Shown here: in pieces, positions 24,859-34,368 of the stretch | Numbering within the stretch: the first letter of the stretch is position 1 | Layout: each line of letters begins with the position of its first letter | Assembly: GCF_002284535.1 (NCBI RefSeq) | Contig: NZ_NPKH01000014.1 | Location: 186,001 to 250,000, forward strand | Direction of reading: 5' to 3' | Length of the DNA: 64,000 bases | Source of the DNA: Mesorhizobium wenxiniae | GTDB lineage: Bacteria; Pseudomonadota; Alphaproteobacteria; Rhizobiales; Rhizobiaceae | Notes under the pieces: model-generated | What the model was told of the DNA's origin: nothing | Seen by the model: the letters and a program-made list of their open reading frames with translations, nothing else | The model's database searches: none | Made by a program: the position numbers and the translations under genes

Positions 24859-26188
24859 AGACCCGCTTGCGATAGACGGTGTCGAGCCAGACGGCGACGA
24901 CCAGGACGGCGCCGACGACGACGCTCTGAAGCGGTGAATCGATGCCGAGCAACACCATGCCGGACTGCAACGACTGCATCAGAAGTGCGCCAAGCATGGC
25001 GCCGAGCACCGTGCCGGAGCCGCCGGCCAACGACGTGCCTCCAATGACCGCGGCCGCGATGACCAGCAACTCGTCCAGCGTACCCAGCGCATTAGTCGAC
25101 GCATTGAGACGGGCCGAAGCGATCGCCGCGCTGATCGCGGCCAGAACGCCCATGATCATGAACACCTTCATAGTCACCCAGCGCGTGTTGATGCCGGCGA
25201 GTTCCGCCGCTTCCGGATTGCCGCCGATGGCAAAGACATAGCGGCCGAAACGGGTGCGGCTGGTGATGAAGGTCATGACGATGCCCACAGTGACCGCGAT
25301 CAGCACTGGTATGGCGATGCCATGGGCGATAAACAGCCCGCCTTCCGGGACGGTGATGCCGGTCCGCTGGGCGTACTGGCGAACGATGCCGATCGGCCAG
25401 GGATAGGAATTGGCGATCCAGACGGCGCCGAGGATGGCGGCGCAAGCGACAACACCAAGCAAGGTCTCCGCCCAGACGGGACGCAGCGGGAACTTGAACC
25501 GCTTGCGCTGCGACCGGCCGTTGAGCAGCATCAAGGCGACGGCCACACAGGCGAGAATGCCGACTATCCAACTTGCGGTTGCCCCGATGGAGCCACGCGG
25601 CCCGCCACCCATGAGCTGAAAGGTGGCGTCGAGCGGCGCGACGGTGCGCCCGCTCGTCATCAGCCACGCCATGCCGCGCCAGATCAGCAGGCCGCCCAGC
25701 GTCACGATGAAGGCCGGAACCTCGAGATAGGCGATAATGAAGCCCTGGAGCGCGCCGATCATGAGGCCGAGCACCACGCCGGCAGCCAGTGCGATGATCC
25801 ATATCCAGGGATTTCCAAGCTGGAACCCCATGACCCGGATGAGGAATTCGGCCTGCGCGACGCCCATCACCATGCCGATCACGCCTTCGACGGAGCCGAC
25901 CGAAAGATCGATGTTGCGCATCACGATTACCAGCACCATGCCGGTCGCCATGATCGCGACCGAGGAGGTCTGCACCGACAGGTTCCAGAGGTTGCGCGGC
26001 GTGAGGAAAAGCCCGCCCGACAGGAGGTGGATTCCAACCCAGATGACCAGCAGCGCGCCGACCATGCCGAGCATGCGTATGTCGAGCTCGGTTGCCTTGA
26101 GAAAGCGGCCGACCGGGCTGAGCTCGGATTCACGCGCCCGATCGGCGCCTGTATCGGCGGCCGGCGTGTTGGAAGTTGTGTCGGTCAT
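24857..26188 (-). CDS. xylH: Sugar ABC transporter permease (XylH-like)
   Basis: This polytopic inner-membrane protein has 443 residues, about ten hydrophobic segments and the BPD_transp_2 signature features: NLWNLSVQTSSVAIMATGMVLVIVMRNIDLSVGSVEG near the N-terminus and LAGGSGTVLGAMLGALLMQSLQSGM near the C-terminus. The long polar N-terminus and an internal loop with a second periplasmic segment are as in XylH. It forms the channel of the uptake system with the binding protein and ATPase encoded on either side. Confidence 0.9.
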   Translation of the reverse strand: MTDTTSNTPAADTGADRARESELSPVGRFLKATELDIRMLGMVGALLVIWVGIHLLSGGLFLTPRNLWNLSVQTSSVAIMATGMVLVIVMRNIDLSVGSVEGVIGMVMGVAQAEFLIRVMGFQLGNPWIWIIALAAGVVLGLMIGALQGFIIAYLEVPAFIVTLGGLLIWRGMAWLMTSGRTVAPLDATFQLMGGGPRGSIGATASWIVGILACVAVALMLLNGRSQRKRFKFPLRPVWAETLLGVVACAAILGAVWIANSYPWPIGIVRQYAQRTGITVPEGGLFIAHGIAIPVLIAVTVGIVMTFITSRTRFGRYVFAIGGNPEAAELAGINTRWVTMKVFMIMGVLAAISAAIASARLNASTNALGTLDELLVIAAAVIGGTSLAGGSGTVLGAMLGALLMQSLQSGMVLLGIDSPLQSVVVGAVLVVAVWLDTVYRKRV

Positions 26189-26275
26189 GATGTCCTCCCA
26201 CCGGGTTGCCGTCTGCCGCGGATGCCGGAAGCAGTTTGGAAGTTATCCGCGAGAAGCGGAAAAACAATTCTTTTT

Positions 26276-26308
26276 GAAAAAACGCCGCGGCGTGAAGCCG
26301 CGGCGTTT
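26276..26308 (-). terminator. Intra-operon terminator/attenuator after xylF
   Basis: On the minus strand a strong inverted repeat AACGCCGCGG/CCGCGGCGTT is followed by six T. It lies between xylF and xylH and would make the binding protein message more abundant than the rest of the operon. Confidence 0.85.
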
Positions 26309-26330
26309 CAGGCTGCTTGCGAAGGCCGGA

Positions 26331-27371
26331 TCAGTTGCAGACCGGGACCGTGCCCGCCGCCACGCCGGCGCAGACCTCTTCCTTCTTGATCCAGCCCGCG
26401 TCGACAACGACGTTGAGATTGTCCTTGGTGACGGCAATCGGTGTCAGGAACAGCGACTTGACGACATTGCCGCCCGGCGTGAGAAAGTCCTTGACGCCGG
26501 CAATGTCTGTCATCTGCTTGCCGTCGGCCAGTTGCGAGGCGATCTCGGCGGCGTTCTTGCCGAGCTCGCGCGCGTCCTTCCACACCGATACGGTCTGTGT
26601 GCCGAGCGCGATGCGGTTCAGCGCGGCATGGTCGCCGTCCTGGCCCGACACCGGAACGGATCCGGCCAAGCCTTGCGCCGTCAGCGCCGCGACGACGCCA
26701 CCAGCGGTGCCGTCATTGGCGGCAACCACCGCATCGATCTTGTTGTCGTTGGCGGTCAGGAACTGTTCCATGTTCTTCTGGGCGTTGGCGGGAAGCCAGC
26801 CGTCCGTATAGGCCTCGCCGACATTCTTGATCTTGCCGCTGTCGATGGCATCCTTGAGCACTTCCATGGAGCCGGCGAACAGGAAATCGGCATTCGGATC
26901 GGCGCCCGAGCCCTTGATGAAGACGTAGTTGCCTTCCGGCGCCACCTTGAACACTTCGCGGGCCTGCATGCGGCCGACTTCCTGGTTGTCGAAAGTCAAA
27001 TAGAAGACGTCCTTGTTCTCGATCAGCCGGTCATAGCCGACGACTGGAATGCCTTCGTCCAGCGCCTTCTGCACCGCCGGCCCGATGGCCGAGGCATCCT
27101 GCGCAAGGATGATCAGCGCGTTGGCGCCCTGCGAGATCAGGCTCTCGACGTCGGTCAGCTGCTTGCCGGGATTGGACTGTGCATCGGCTGAAATATACTT
27201 GTCGCCGGCGGCCTCGATCGCCGACTTCATGGCGGCTTCGTCAGTCTTCCAGCGCTCTTCCTGGAAGTTCGACCACGAAACACCGATGACCTTGTCCTTC
27301 GCCTGTGCGACCGACGCGAGCGTCAGCGACATGGCGACCCCCGCCAGAATGGCGGCTGTGAATCTATTCAT
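26331..27371 (-). CDS. xylF: D-xylose-type ABC transporter substrate-binding protein
   Basis: This periplasmic binding protein has 346 residues. A signal peptide (MNRFTAAILAGVAMSLTLAS followed by VAQA) precedes a mature part that starts KDKVIGVSWSNFQEERW. The blocks VVGYDRLIENKDVFYLTFDN, GEAYTDGWLPANAQKNMEQF and AVVAANDGTAGGVVAAL closely follow E. coli XylF, which supports xylose as ligand, though related pentoses cannot be excluded. The ATG at 27371 is preceded by GGGAGGAATATC. It is the first gene of the operon. Confidence 0.9.
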   Translation of the reverse strand: MNRFTAAILAGVAMSLTLASVAQAKDKVIGVSWSNFQEERWKTDEAAMKSAIEAAGDKYISADAQSNPGKQLTDVESLISQGANALIILAQDASAIGPAVQKALDEGIPVVGYDRLIENKDVFYLTFDNQEVGRMQAREVFKVAPEGNYVFIKGSGADPNADFLFAGSMEVLKDAIDSGKIKNVGEAYTDGWLPANAQKNMEQFLTANDNKIDAVVAANDGTAGGVVAALTAQGLAGSVPVSGQDGDHAALNRIALGTQTVSVWKDARELGKNAAEIASQLADGKQMTDIAGVKDFLTPGGNVVKSLFLTPIAVTKDNLNVVVDAGWIKKEEVCAGVAAGTVPVCN

Positions 27372-27434
27372 GATATTCCTCCCTGCGCCGCGTACGGCGC
27401 GATCAACTGGCCCGAAGACCTGCACAAAAGCTCT

Positions 27435-27455
27435 TTTTTTCGAGCCTCGAAAAAA
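27435..27455. promoter_or_regulatory. Palindromic operator 1 between xylF and the ROK gene
   Basis: A 21-bp perfect palindrome with arms TTTTTTCGA and TCGAAAAAA around a GCC centre. T/A-rich arms around a GC centre are typical of ROK (XylR/NagC-type) operators. It lies 64 bases before xylF. Confidence 0.8.
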
Positions 27456-27517
27456 TACTGATCCAACGCCGAAGCACTGTCAACATGAATTCTGATGGAT
27501 TTTGGTGTCCTGTTGGC

Positions 27518-27540
27518 TTTTTTTCGAGGCTCGGAATAAA
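27518..27540. promoter_or_regulatory. Palindromic operator 2 between xylF and the ROK gene
   Basis: Second copy with the core CGAGGCTCG flanked by seven T on the left and GAATAAA on the right, the reverse complement of operator 1 with mismatches in one arm. Centre-to-centre spacing is about 84 bases, eight helical turns, which would permit looping. Confidence 0.78.
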
Positions 27541-27631
27541 CAATGACAGGTCCTTCTGCTTCTGCCAGTATTTGTCGGCCTGACGGCTTCCGATTCATGA
27601 GCGGCCGCGGCAATAGGGAGGAAGCAAAACA

Positions 27632-28879
27632 ATGTCGGTTGGGATCCGCCATGACGATTTGCGCCGGCGCAACCGGGCAATGGTTATTTCGGCCGTACGG
27701 CGCGCAGGCCAGCCGTCACGGACCGAGATCGCCGCAACCACCGGCCTCAGCCATTCGACCATATCGGCGATCTCTTCCGACCTGATCCAGGAAGGCATCC
27801 TGGCCGAGAGCAAGGGGAGTGAGACCGTTTCGCTGAAACGTGGCCGGCCGCAGGTTGGCCTCAGCCTCAATCCGGAAGCCGCTGCGGTATTGGCCGTCGT
27901 GTTGTCGCTGAATTCGCTGTCGGTCGCTGTCATCGACTATGCCGGACAAGTGGTCGCCGAGGAACAGCGCCGGCTGGACACGCTGACCATGTCGCGCGAC
28001 GAGCTGATCGACGAATGTGTCGCCATAGTCCGGCGCCGGCTCGAAGACCCCGACCTCGACGTCCAAAGCGTCGCCCGCATCGCGCTGGCGATCCAGGGTA
28101 TTACGGATTCCCATGCGCGCGCCATGTTGTGGTCGCCGATCACGCCGCAGACGAACATCGCCTTCGCCGACATTCTGGAACGCGAGTTCGCCATCCCGGC
28201 CATCATGGAGAACGACTGCAACATGATGGCCGTGGCGCTGCGCTGGCGCGACCCGGATCGCTACCGCGACGATTTCATCGCCATCCTGCTCTCGCATGGC
28301 ATCGGTATGGGGCTGGTGCTGAAGGGCGAGCTGTTCACCGGCACCCATTCCTCAGGCGGCGAATTCGGCCACATGATTCATCGGCCGGGCGGCGCGCTTT
28401 GCCGCTGCGGGCGGCGCGGTTGCGTCGAGGCTTATGCCGGCAACTACGCTATCTGGCGCAACGCAAGGCAATTGAGCGAGAACGCCGAGCCGGTCGCCGA
28501 TGTCAGCGACGCCGAGATGCGGGCATTGGCGGCCCGGGCGCGCGAGACGGACGGACCGGAGCGCGAAGCCTACCGCAAGGCCGGCGAGGCGCTCGGCTTC
28601 GGGCTCGGCAGCCTGTTCGCGCTGATCGATCCGGCGCCGGTCGCCATGGTCGGTGCCAGCGCTGCCGCCTTCGACCTGATCGAGCCGGCCCTGCGCGAGG
28701 CCATCGCCCAGACCGCCGGCGGCCAGCATTCGGGTTCGATTTCCTTCGACACCGAGCCGAACGAACTGCCGCTGATCCGAGAAGGCTGCGCCATGCGGGC
28801 GCTGAGCTTCGTCGACCAGGAGATCTTCGCGCCGAGCATCCAGGCACGAGCCGGCTCGGTCGGAAAGAACGTGGCTTGA
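27632..28879 (+). CDS. ROK-family transcriptional repressor of the xylose operon
   Basis: This protein has 415 residues. A winged helix-turn-helix (about 10-70: AVRRAGQPSRTEIAATTGLSHSTISAISSDLIQEGIL) precedes a ROK sugar-kinase-like domain with the zinc motif GALCRCGRRGCVE and the segment SSGGEFGHMIH. ROK repressors release DNA when the sugar binds. It lies divergent from xylF with two palindromic sites in between, so it should control the transporter and perhaps itself. GGGAGGAAG precedes the ATG. Confidence 0.9.
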   Translation: MSVGIRHDDLRRRNRAMVISAVRRAGQPSRTEIAATTGLSHSTISAISSDLIQEGILAESKGSETVSLKRGRPQVGLSLNPEAAAVLAVVLSLNSLSVAVIDYAGQVVAEEQRRLDTLTMSRDELIDECVAIVRRRLEDPDLDVQSVARIALAIQGITDSHARAMLWSPITPQTNIAFADILEREFAIPAIMENDCNMMAVALRWRDPDRYRDDFIAILLSHGIGMGLVLKGELFTGTHSSGGEFGHMIHRPGGALCRCGRRGCVEAYAGNYAIWRNARQLSENAEPVADVSDAEMRALAARARETDGPEREAYRKAGEALGFGLGSLFALIDPAPVAMVGASAAAFDLIEPALREAIAQTAGGQHSGSISFDTEPNELPLIREGCAMRALSFVDQEIFAPSIQARAGSVGKNVA

Positions 28880-28912
28880 ACTCGAACGCAGGGATCCCCG
28901 GATCGGGACTTG

Positions 28913-29050
28913 GGGTGGTGTTGAGATTCAGGTCAGGCCGAGTCGAGAGTGGGTTCCGAGAGCCGGAGCGGAGCGTACTTTTTGGTACGTGAGCACCGGA
29001 TGCGCAGGAAGCCGGCGTTCGCAGGCCGGCATCACCTGAATATCAGCACA
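28913..29050. repeat. About 140-bp interspersed element with inverted ends
   Basis: The ends GAGATTCAGGT (near 28922) and ACCTGAATATC (near 29034) are inverted copies. Inside are the hairpin CGTAC/GTACG around 28976-28990 and GC-rich segments with CCGGAGCGGAGC and GCCGGC. It fills the gap between the ROK gene and phoB. It looks like a non-coding mosaic repeat of Mesorhizobium, with copies expected elsewhere in the genome. Confidence 0.65.
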
Positions 29051-29053
29051 TCC

Positions 29054-29743
29054 CTAGTCTTCCCTGATCGCATAGCCCGCGCCGCGGATGGTGCGGATGA
29101 CATCGGGCATGCGGCCGTTGTTGACTGCCTTGCGCAACCGGCCGACATGGACGTCCACCGTGCGCTCGTCGATGTAGATCGTCTCGCCCCAGACATTGTC
29201 GAGCAACTGGCTACGCGAGAAGACCCGACCCGGGTGCCGCATCATGAATTCGAGCAGCCGGAATTCGGTCGGCCCGAGCCGGATCTCGCTCTTCTTGCGA
29301 TAGACCCTGTGCGATTCGCGATCGAGCATGATGTCGCCGACCTTCAGCACGCTGGACAGTACTTCCGGCTTGGCGCGGCGCAGCAGCGCCTTGACCCTGG
29401 CCATGAATTCCGGTGTCGAGAACGGCTTGACCAGATAGTCGTCGGCTCCGGTGGAAAGGCCGCGCACCCGGTCACTCTCCTCGCCGCGCGCGGTCAGCAT
29501 GATGATCGGCAGCCGCTCGGTTTCGGGACGCACCCGAAGGCGCCGGCAAAGCTCGATGCCCGAAACCGCCGGCACCATCCAGTCGAGCACCAGAAGATCG
29601 GGGACGTTTTCCTGCAGCCGGATTTCGGCCTCGTCGCCGCGCGTCACCACCTCGACCTGATAGCCTTCGGATTCCAGATTGTAGCGGAGGAGGACGCCCA
29701 GCGGCTCTTCATCCTCCACCACCATGATGCGCGGCGCGATCAT
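29054..29743 (-). CDS. phoB: Phosphate regulon response regulator PhoB
   Basis: This regulator has 229 residues. The receiver (IMVVEDEEPLGVLLRYNLESEGY, phosphoacceptor in LLVLDWMVPAVSG, lysine in YLVKPFSTPEFMARV) is followed by the winged helix (LGPTEFRLLEFMMRHPGRVFSRSQLLDNVWG, VDVHVGRLRKAVN). The sequence is close to textbook PhoB. It activates Pho genes from Pho boxes such as the one before pstS. It is the last gene of the pst operon, 16 bases after phoU. No phoR kinase gene is present in the window. Confidence 0.95.
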   Translation of the reverse strand: MIAPRIMVVEDEEPLGVLLRYNLESEGYQVEVVTRGDEAEIRLQENVPDLLVLDWMVPAVSGIELCRRLRVRPETERLPIIMLTARGEESDRVRGLSTGADDYLVKPFSTPEFMARVKALLRRAKPEVLSSVLKVGDIMLDRESHRVYRKKSEIRLGPTEFRLLEFMMRHPGRVFSRSQLLDNVWGETIYIDERTVDVHVGRLRKAVNNGRMPDVIRTIRGAGYAIRED

Positions 29744-29759
29744 CGGCCGGTCACTCCTG

Positions 29760-30467
29760 TCATGTCGCCGGCGCCGACATCGTCGTTTCGTCGAGCTTCG
29801 GGCGATCCGCCGGCAATTGCTGCCCGGTCACGACAAAGTAGGCGTTTTCGGCGATGTTGGTGACATGATCGCCGATGCGTTCGAGATTCTTGGCGCAAAA
29901 CAGAAGATGGGTGCAAGCGGTGATGTTGCGCGGATCCTCCATCATGTAGGTCAGGAGTTCGCGGAAAACCGCCGTGTATTTCACGTCGATCTTCTGATCG
30001 TCGGCGCGCAGTTCTTTCAAAGCGCCGGCATTGCGCGACACATAGTGCTCAACCACCCCGCGGAGCTGCACAAGAACGAGATCCGCCATCGCGTCGATAC
30101 CGTGCGACAGATTACGCGGCGTGGCGCTCTGCCCGACTGCGCTGACCCGCTTGGCTATGTTTTTGGCCAAATCGCCGATGCGCTCGAGATCACCGGCCAT
30201 GCGGATTGCGCCAACCACGGCGCGCAGATCTTGCGCCATCGGCTGCCGCTTGGCGATCAGCGTGATCGCGCTGTCGTCGAGTTCGCGCTGCCGCGCATCC
30301 ATGATCGCGTCGTCCGAGACGACACGCTGGGCCATCGCATTGTCTGAAGCAAGCAACGCGCGGATCGAGGCTGCGACCATCGCGGCGGCGAGCTCGTCCA
30401 TGTCGCGGATCAGCCTGTCGATGTGCTCCAGTTCCTCGTCGAAAGATGCGACGGTGTGTTCACCCAT
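29760..30467 (-). CDS. phoU: Phosphate signalling complex protein PhoU
   Basis: This protein has 235 residues. It has two repeated three-helix PhoU domains, each with an ExxxDxxxR-type metal motif: RMAGDLERIGDLAKNIAKR in the first and FCAKNLERIGDHVTNIAENAY in the second. PhoU links the Pst transporter to the PhoR/PhoB pair and damps phosphate uptake. The ATG at 30467 follows AGGACAGGATC. The frame is open further upstream into the pstB end but that part is not PhoU-like. Confidence 0.95.
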   Translation of the reverse strand: MGEHTVASFDEELEHIDRLIRDMDELAAAMVAASIRALLASDNAMAQRVVSDDAIMDARQRELDDSAITLIAKRQPMAQDLRAVVGAIRMAGDLERIGDLAKNIAKRVSAVGQSATPRNLSHGIDAMADLVLVQLRGVVEHYVSRNAGALKELRADDQKIDVKYTAVFRELLTYMMEDPRNITACTHLLFCAKNLERIGDHVTNIAENAYFVVTGQQLPADRPKLDETTMSAPAT

Positions 30468-30505
30468 GATCCTGTCCTCGTGTTCGAAATTCGCCGCCGG
30501 ACCGC

Positions 30506-31321
30506 TCAGCCGAACCGGCCGGTGATGTAGTCCTGGGTGCGCTTGTCGTCGGGATTGGTGAACATCTTGTCGGTTGCGCCCTCCTCGACCAGGTAGCCGA
30601 GATGGAACATCGCCGTGCGTTGCGACACGCGCGCTGCCTGTTGCATCGAGTGGGTGACGATGACGATCGTGTAGTTCTGGCGCAGTTCGTCGATCAGTTC
30701 CTCGACGCGGGCGGTGGCGATCGGATCCAGCGCCGAACAGGGCTCGTCCATCAGAATCACTTCCGGCGACACGGCGATGGCGCGCGCGATGCACAGGCGC
30801 TGCTGCTGTCCGCCGGAGAGACCGGTGCCCGACTCGAGCAGGCGATCCTTGACCTCGTTGAACAGACCGGCCTTCTTCAGGCTCGATTCAACGATGCCGT
30901 CCAACTCGGACTTGCTCCTGGCCAGGCCGTGAATGCGCGGACCGTAGGCGACGTTTTCATAGATCGACTTCGGAAACGGGTTCGGCTTCTGGAAAACCAT
31001 GCCGACGCGAGCTCGCAGTTCGACGACATCGATTTTCGGGTCGTAAACATCCTCGCCGTCGAGCGTTATCTTGCCGCTCACCCGCGCGATATCGATCGTG
31101 TCGTTCATTCGGTTCAGGCAACGCAGGAAGGTCGACTTGCCACAGCCCGATGGGCCGATCAACGCCGTCACCTGGTTCTCGCGGACATCGAGGTCCACGT
31201 CGAACAGAGCTCGCTTCTCGCCGTAATGAACAGAGACCTTTTCGCCCTTCATCTTGATCGAAGGGGCATTGGTTCCGCTGCTCAGTTTCTGTTCGACGCC
31301 GGCTTCCGTCATGATGTTCAT
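30506..31321 (-). CDS. pstB: Phosphate ABC transporter ATP-binding protein PstB
   Basis: This ATPase has 271 residues. Walker A is [21 protein letters not shown], the signature is [18 protein letters not shown], Walker B is [13 protein letters not shown], and the [31 protein letters not shown] block is PstB-specific. It couples ATP hydrolysis to phosphate uptake through PstA/PstC. Twelve bases separate it from pstA. Confidence 0.96.
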   Translation of the reverse strand: MNIMTEAGVEQKLSSGTNAPSIKMKGEKVSVHYGEKRALFDVDLDVRENQVTALIGPSGCGKSTFLRCLNRMNDTIDIARVSGKITLDGEDVYDPKIDVVELRARVGMVFQKPNPFPKSIYENVAYGPRIHGLARSKSELDGIVESSLKKAGLFNEVKDRLLESGTGLSGGQQQRLCIARAIAVSPEVILMDEPCSALDPIATARVEELIDELRQNYTIVIVTHSMQQAARVSQRTAMFHLGYLVEEGATDKMFTNPDDKRTQDYITGRFG

Positions 31322-31333
31322 ATCCTCTACCCC

Positions 31334-32947
31334 TTACCAGCGCCGCTCGAAGCGCCTGCGCAGTATCACCGCAATGGCGTTCATGATGACCAAAAACAGC
31401 AGCAAAATCAAAATCGCCGCCGAAGTCTTCTGCTGGAATCCAGCTTCCGGGAAATCCGCCCACATGAATATCTGCACCGGCAGGATCGTCGCGGGATCGG
31501 TAAAGCCGCCGGGAATGTCGACGATGAAGGCGACCATGCCGATCATCAGCAACGGCGCGGTTTCGCCCAGCGCATGCGCCATTCCGAGAATGGTGCCGGT
31601 CATGATGCCCGGCATCGCCAGCGGCAGGACGTGATGGAATACGGTCTGGGCCTTGGACGCTCCGATTCCAAGCGCCGCCTCGCGGATCGACGGCGGCACG
31701 GCGCGCAGCGAAGCGCGCGAGGCGATAATGATGATCGGCAGGGTCATCAGCGCCAGCACCATGCCGCCGACCACCGGGGCCGAGCGCGGCATGCCGAAGA
31801 AATTCAGGAATACGGCAAGTCCAAGCAGGCCGAAGACGATCGAAGGCACAGCCGCCAGATTGTTGATATTCACTTCGATGATCGTCGTCAGCCGGTTCTT
31901 GGGCGCAAATTCCTCAAGATAGATCGCCGCCGAAACGCCGATCGGAAAGGCGATGGCGAGCGTAACGATCATTGTCAGGAACGATCCGACGACCGCGCCC
32001 CAAACACCGGCCAGTTCCGGCTCGCGGCTTGCGCCGGTGAAGAAGAAGATCGAGTTGAACCGGCTTTCGATCTGGCCGGCGCTCTTCAGCGTGTCGAGCC
32101 AGACGATCTCCTTGTCGGAAATCTTTCGCGATGCTTCCGGCGTATCGATGACGCGCAGGAATGCCTGGCCGCTCGCAGCGGGCGCCGTGCTGTCCAGCGC
32201 CTCGATCACCGTGCCCTTTGCGACCGCCGTCCCACTAGGCCCCGGCCACAGCGCGGTGAGCTTGACCGTGCCGCCGTTGAACACGACCAGCAGCGATGAT
32301 GCACCGCTCGTCAGCGTGAGCATGCCGTTTTCGCCTTCGGTCGCACCACGGCCGCGCGCCAGCGCCAGCATGGCATCGTCGCCGAAGGTCAGATCGATGT
32401 CGCCGCTGGTTTTCGAAGGCGTGACGCTTGTCGAAATCGCTTCGTCCGAACCGACGTCGGCCAGCAAACCCTTAAGATAGAGGTCGGCAAAATCGTCAAC
32501 TGGAACCGCATAGTCCACCGTTCCTCCGAGCATCCCCGGATCAGCCGCAATATCCTTGCGCAGGAAGACGCCTGTGCCGGTGGAAATCAGCCCGCGCAGC
32601 AGACGCCTGTCCTGACGGCTCGTAACATCCGGAAATCTCGCCGCAAGCGCTTCCTGAGCGATGGCGTCGTAGTTCACTTCATCGAGTTTTGCCGGGTCGA
32701 CCTTGGCCGCCGAAAGATCGATCGGCAGCGTCAGATAGTTCTGCCGCAGCGCCGGGATCGCCTGCGTGACGATCGTCGACAGGAGCAGCACAAGGAATAG
32801 GCCGGCCAACGCGACGGCTCCGGCGCCAAGCCATTTGAACCACGTTTCCGTGCGGTAACGACCCTTCAGCCGCGCCTTCGCGGCACCGTCGGTATGAATG
32901 CTGACCGGCCGTCCGACGGCGCCGAATGACGAGATCGCATCAGTCAT
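31334..32947 (-). CDS. pstA: Phosphate ABC transporter permease PstA (long form)
   Basis: This protein has 537 residues, much longer than E. coli PstA (296). The C-terminal half (about 265-530) is the canonical permease with about six helices, including AIYLEEFAPKNRLTTIIEVNINNLAAVPSIVFGLLGLAVF and the GIGASKAQTVFHHVLPLAMPGIMTG EAA loop. The first 260 residues hold one membrane helix and a large periplasmic domain, an arrangement also seen in other rhizobial PstA proteins. Its start overlaps the end of pstC by 8 bases, so translation is coupled. Confidence 0.93.
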   Translation of the reverse strand: MTDAISSFGAVGRPVSIHTDGAAKARLKGRYRTETWFKWLGAGAVALAGLFLVLLLSTIVTQAIPALRQNYLTLPIDLSAAKVDPAKLDEVNYDAIAQEALAARFPDVTSRQDRRLLRGLISTGTGVFLRKDIAADPGMLGGTVDYAVPVDDFADLYLKGLLADVGSDEAISTSVTPSKTSGDIDLTFGDDAMLALARGRGATEGENGMLTLTSGASSLLVVFNGGTVKLTALWPGPSGTAVAKGTVIEALDSTAPAASGQAFLRVIDTPEASRKISDKEIVWLDTLKSAGQIESRFNSIFFFTGASREPELAGVWGAVVGSFLTMIVTLAIAFPIGVSAAIYLEEFAPKNRLTTIIEVNINNLAAVPSIVFGLLGLAVFLNFFGMPRSAPVVGGMVLALMTLPIIIIASRASLRAVPPSIREAALGIGASKAQTVFHHVLPLAMPGIMTGTILGMAHALGETAPLLMIGMVAFIVDIPGGFTDPATILPVQIFMWADFPEAGFQQKTSAAILILLLFLVIMNAIAVILRRRFERRW

Positions 32948-34328
32948 ATTGCTCTCGGTATTTCTGGACGACGCGCAAAGCGACGATGTTGAGGGTAAGC
33001 GTGATGCAGAACAGCACCAGGCCGAGTGCGAAGGCTGCCAGCGTCTTGGCGCTGTCGAACTCCTGATCGCCCACCAGCAGCGTCACGATCTGCACGGTCA
33101 CGGTGGTGACCGCTTCGAGCGGGTTGGCCGTGAGGTTTGCCGCCAGCCCCGCCGCCATGACCACGATCATTGTTTCGCCGATTGCGCGGCTGACGGCAAG
33201 CAGCATCGCTGAAACGATGCCCGGAAGGGCAGCAGGAAGGACCACCTTGCGGATGGTTTCCGACTTGGTCGCGCCGAGGCCGGCGGAACCGTCTCTCAGG
33301 GATTGCGGAACGGCGTTGATCACATCATCGGAAAGCGAGGAGACGAAGGGAATGATCATGATACCCATGACCACGCCTGCGGCGAGCGCGGATTCGGACG
33401 CGACGTTGAGGCCCAGGCTTTCGCCGATACCGCGGAAGTAAGGCGCAACCGTCAGCGCGGCGAAGAAGCCGTAGACGACGGTCGGAATGCCGGCGAGGAT
33501 TTCCAGTACCGGCTTTGCGACTGCGCGGACGCTTTTAGAGGCGTAATCCGAAAGGTAGATCGCAGCCATCAGCCCGATAGGCGCAGCCACCAGCATGGCG
33601 ATCAAGGTGATGAGCAACGTGCCGGCAAAGAGCGGCACCATGCCAAAAATGTCCTGGTTGACCGCCCCGGCCTCCGCTCCGGCGCCGGTGAAGGCGCTCT
33701 GCGGCGACCAATGCGTGCCGAACAGGAACTTATAGAACGGCACCTGTTGGAAGAACCGCAAGGATTCGAAGATAAGCGACAGGACGATGCCGATCGTCGT
33801 CAGGATCGCGACCACCGAACAGGCGATCAAGAATGCGCGAAGAACGCGTTCGACCACGTGGCGCGCCCGGTAGGCCTGTGCGATGCGCGAATAGGCCCAG
33901 TAAAATCCGGACGCGGAAAGCACGAGTGCGACGGCCCAGATGATCCAGGTGCTGGTCGTATGGACCGATTTGTAGACGGCCGCGGCCGCCTCTTTCGTGG
34001 GATCGGCGAAGCCGACAAGCCCGCCAAAGGCCATCGCGCGAGCGTCGCGGATGAAAGCTTCGACCTGCGGAATGCCCATTCCCGACAATTCGGAGGAGAA
34101 GCGGTCGGCAATGATCGACGATTCAATTCCCGGCGTCACCAGCGACCACAACAAGATCGCAAGCAGCGCGGGACCGGCAGCAAAAAGCGCCAGAAACATG
34201 CCATGTTGGCCAGGCAGCGAATGCAGTCGCGCGACGTCGCCATTGACACTGGCAATGGCGCGTGTCCGGCCGATCCAATAGGCCGCAGCGGCCAGAACCA
34301 ACAGAAGAACAACGAGATAACCGACCAT
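32940..34328 (-). CDS. pstC: Phosphate ABC transporter permease PstC (long form)
   Basis: This protein has 462 residues with about eight hydrophobic segments, again longer than the E. coli protein. The permease core includes LSDYASKSVRAVAKPVLEILAGIPTVVYGFFAALTVAPYF and the EAA-type loop LGATKSETIRKVVLPAALPGIVSA. An N-terminal extension with two helices and a periplasmic loop (about 1-150) precedes it. It forms the channel with PstA. A strong hairpin separates it from pstS. Confidence 0.93.
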   Translation of the reverse strand: MVGYLVVLLLVLAAAAYWIGRTRAIASVNGDVARLHSLPGQHGMFLALFAAGPALLAILLWSLVTPGIESSIIADRFSSELSGMGIPQVEAFIRDARAMAFGGLVGFADPTKEAAAAVYKSVHTTSTWIIWAVALVLSASGFYWAYSRIAQAYRARHVVERVLRAFLIACSVVAILTTIGIVLSLIFESLRFFQQVPFYKFLFGTHWSPQSAFTGAGAEAGAVNQDIFGMVPLFAGTLLITLIAMLVAAPIGLMAAIYLSDYASKSVRAVAKPVLEILAGIPTVVYGFFAALTVAPYFRGIGESLGLNVASESALAAGVVMGIMIIPFVSSLSDDVINAVPQSLRDGSAGLGATKSETIRKVVLPAALPGIVSAMLLAVSRAIGETMIVVMAAGLAANLTANPLEAVTTVTVQIVTLLVGDQEFDSAKTLAAFALGLVLFCITLTLNIVALRVVQKYREQYD

Positions 34329-34368
34329 GATTTAGGACGTCCCCTCGACCGCCGGTCATTCACCGGCT

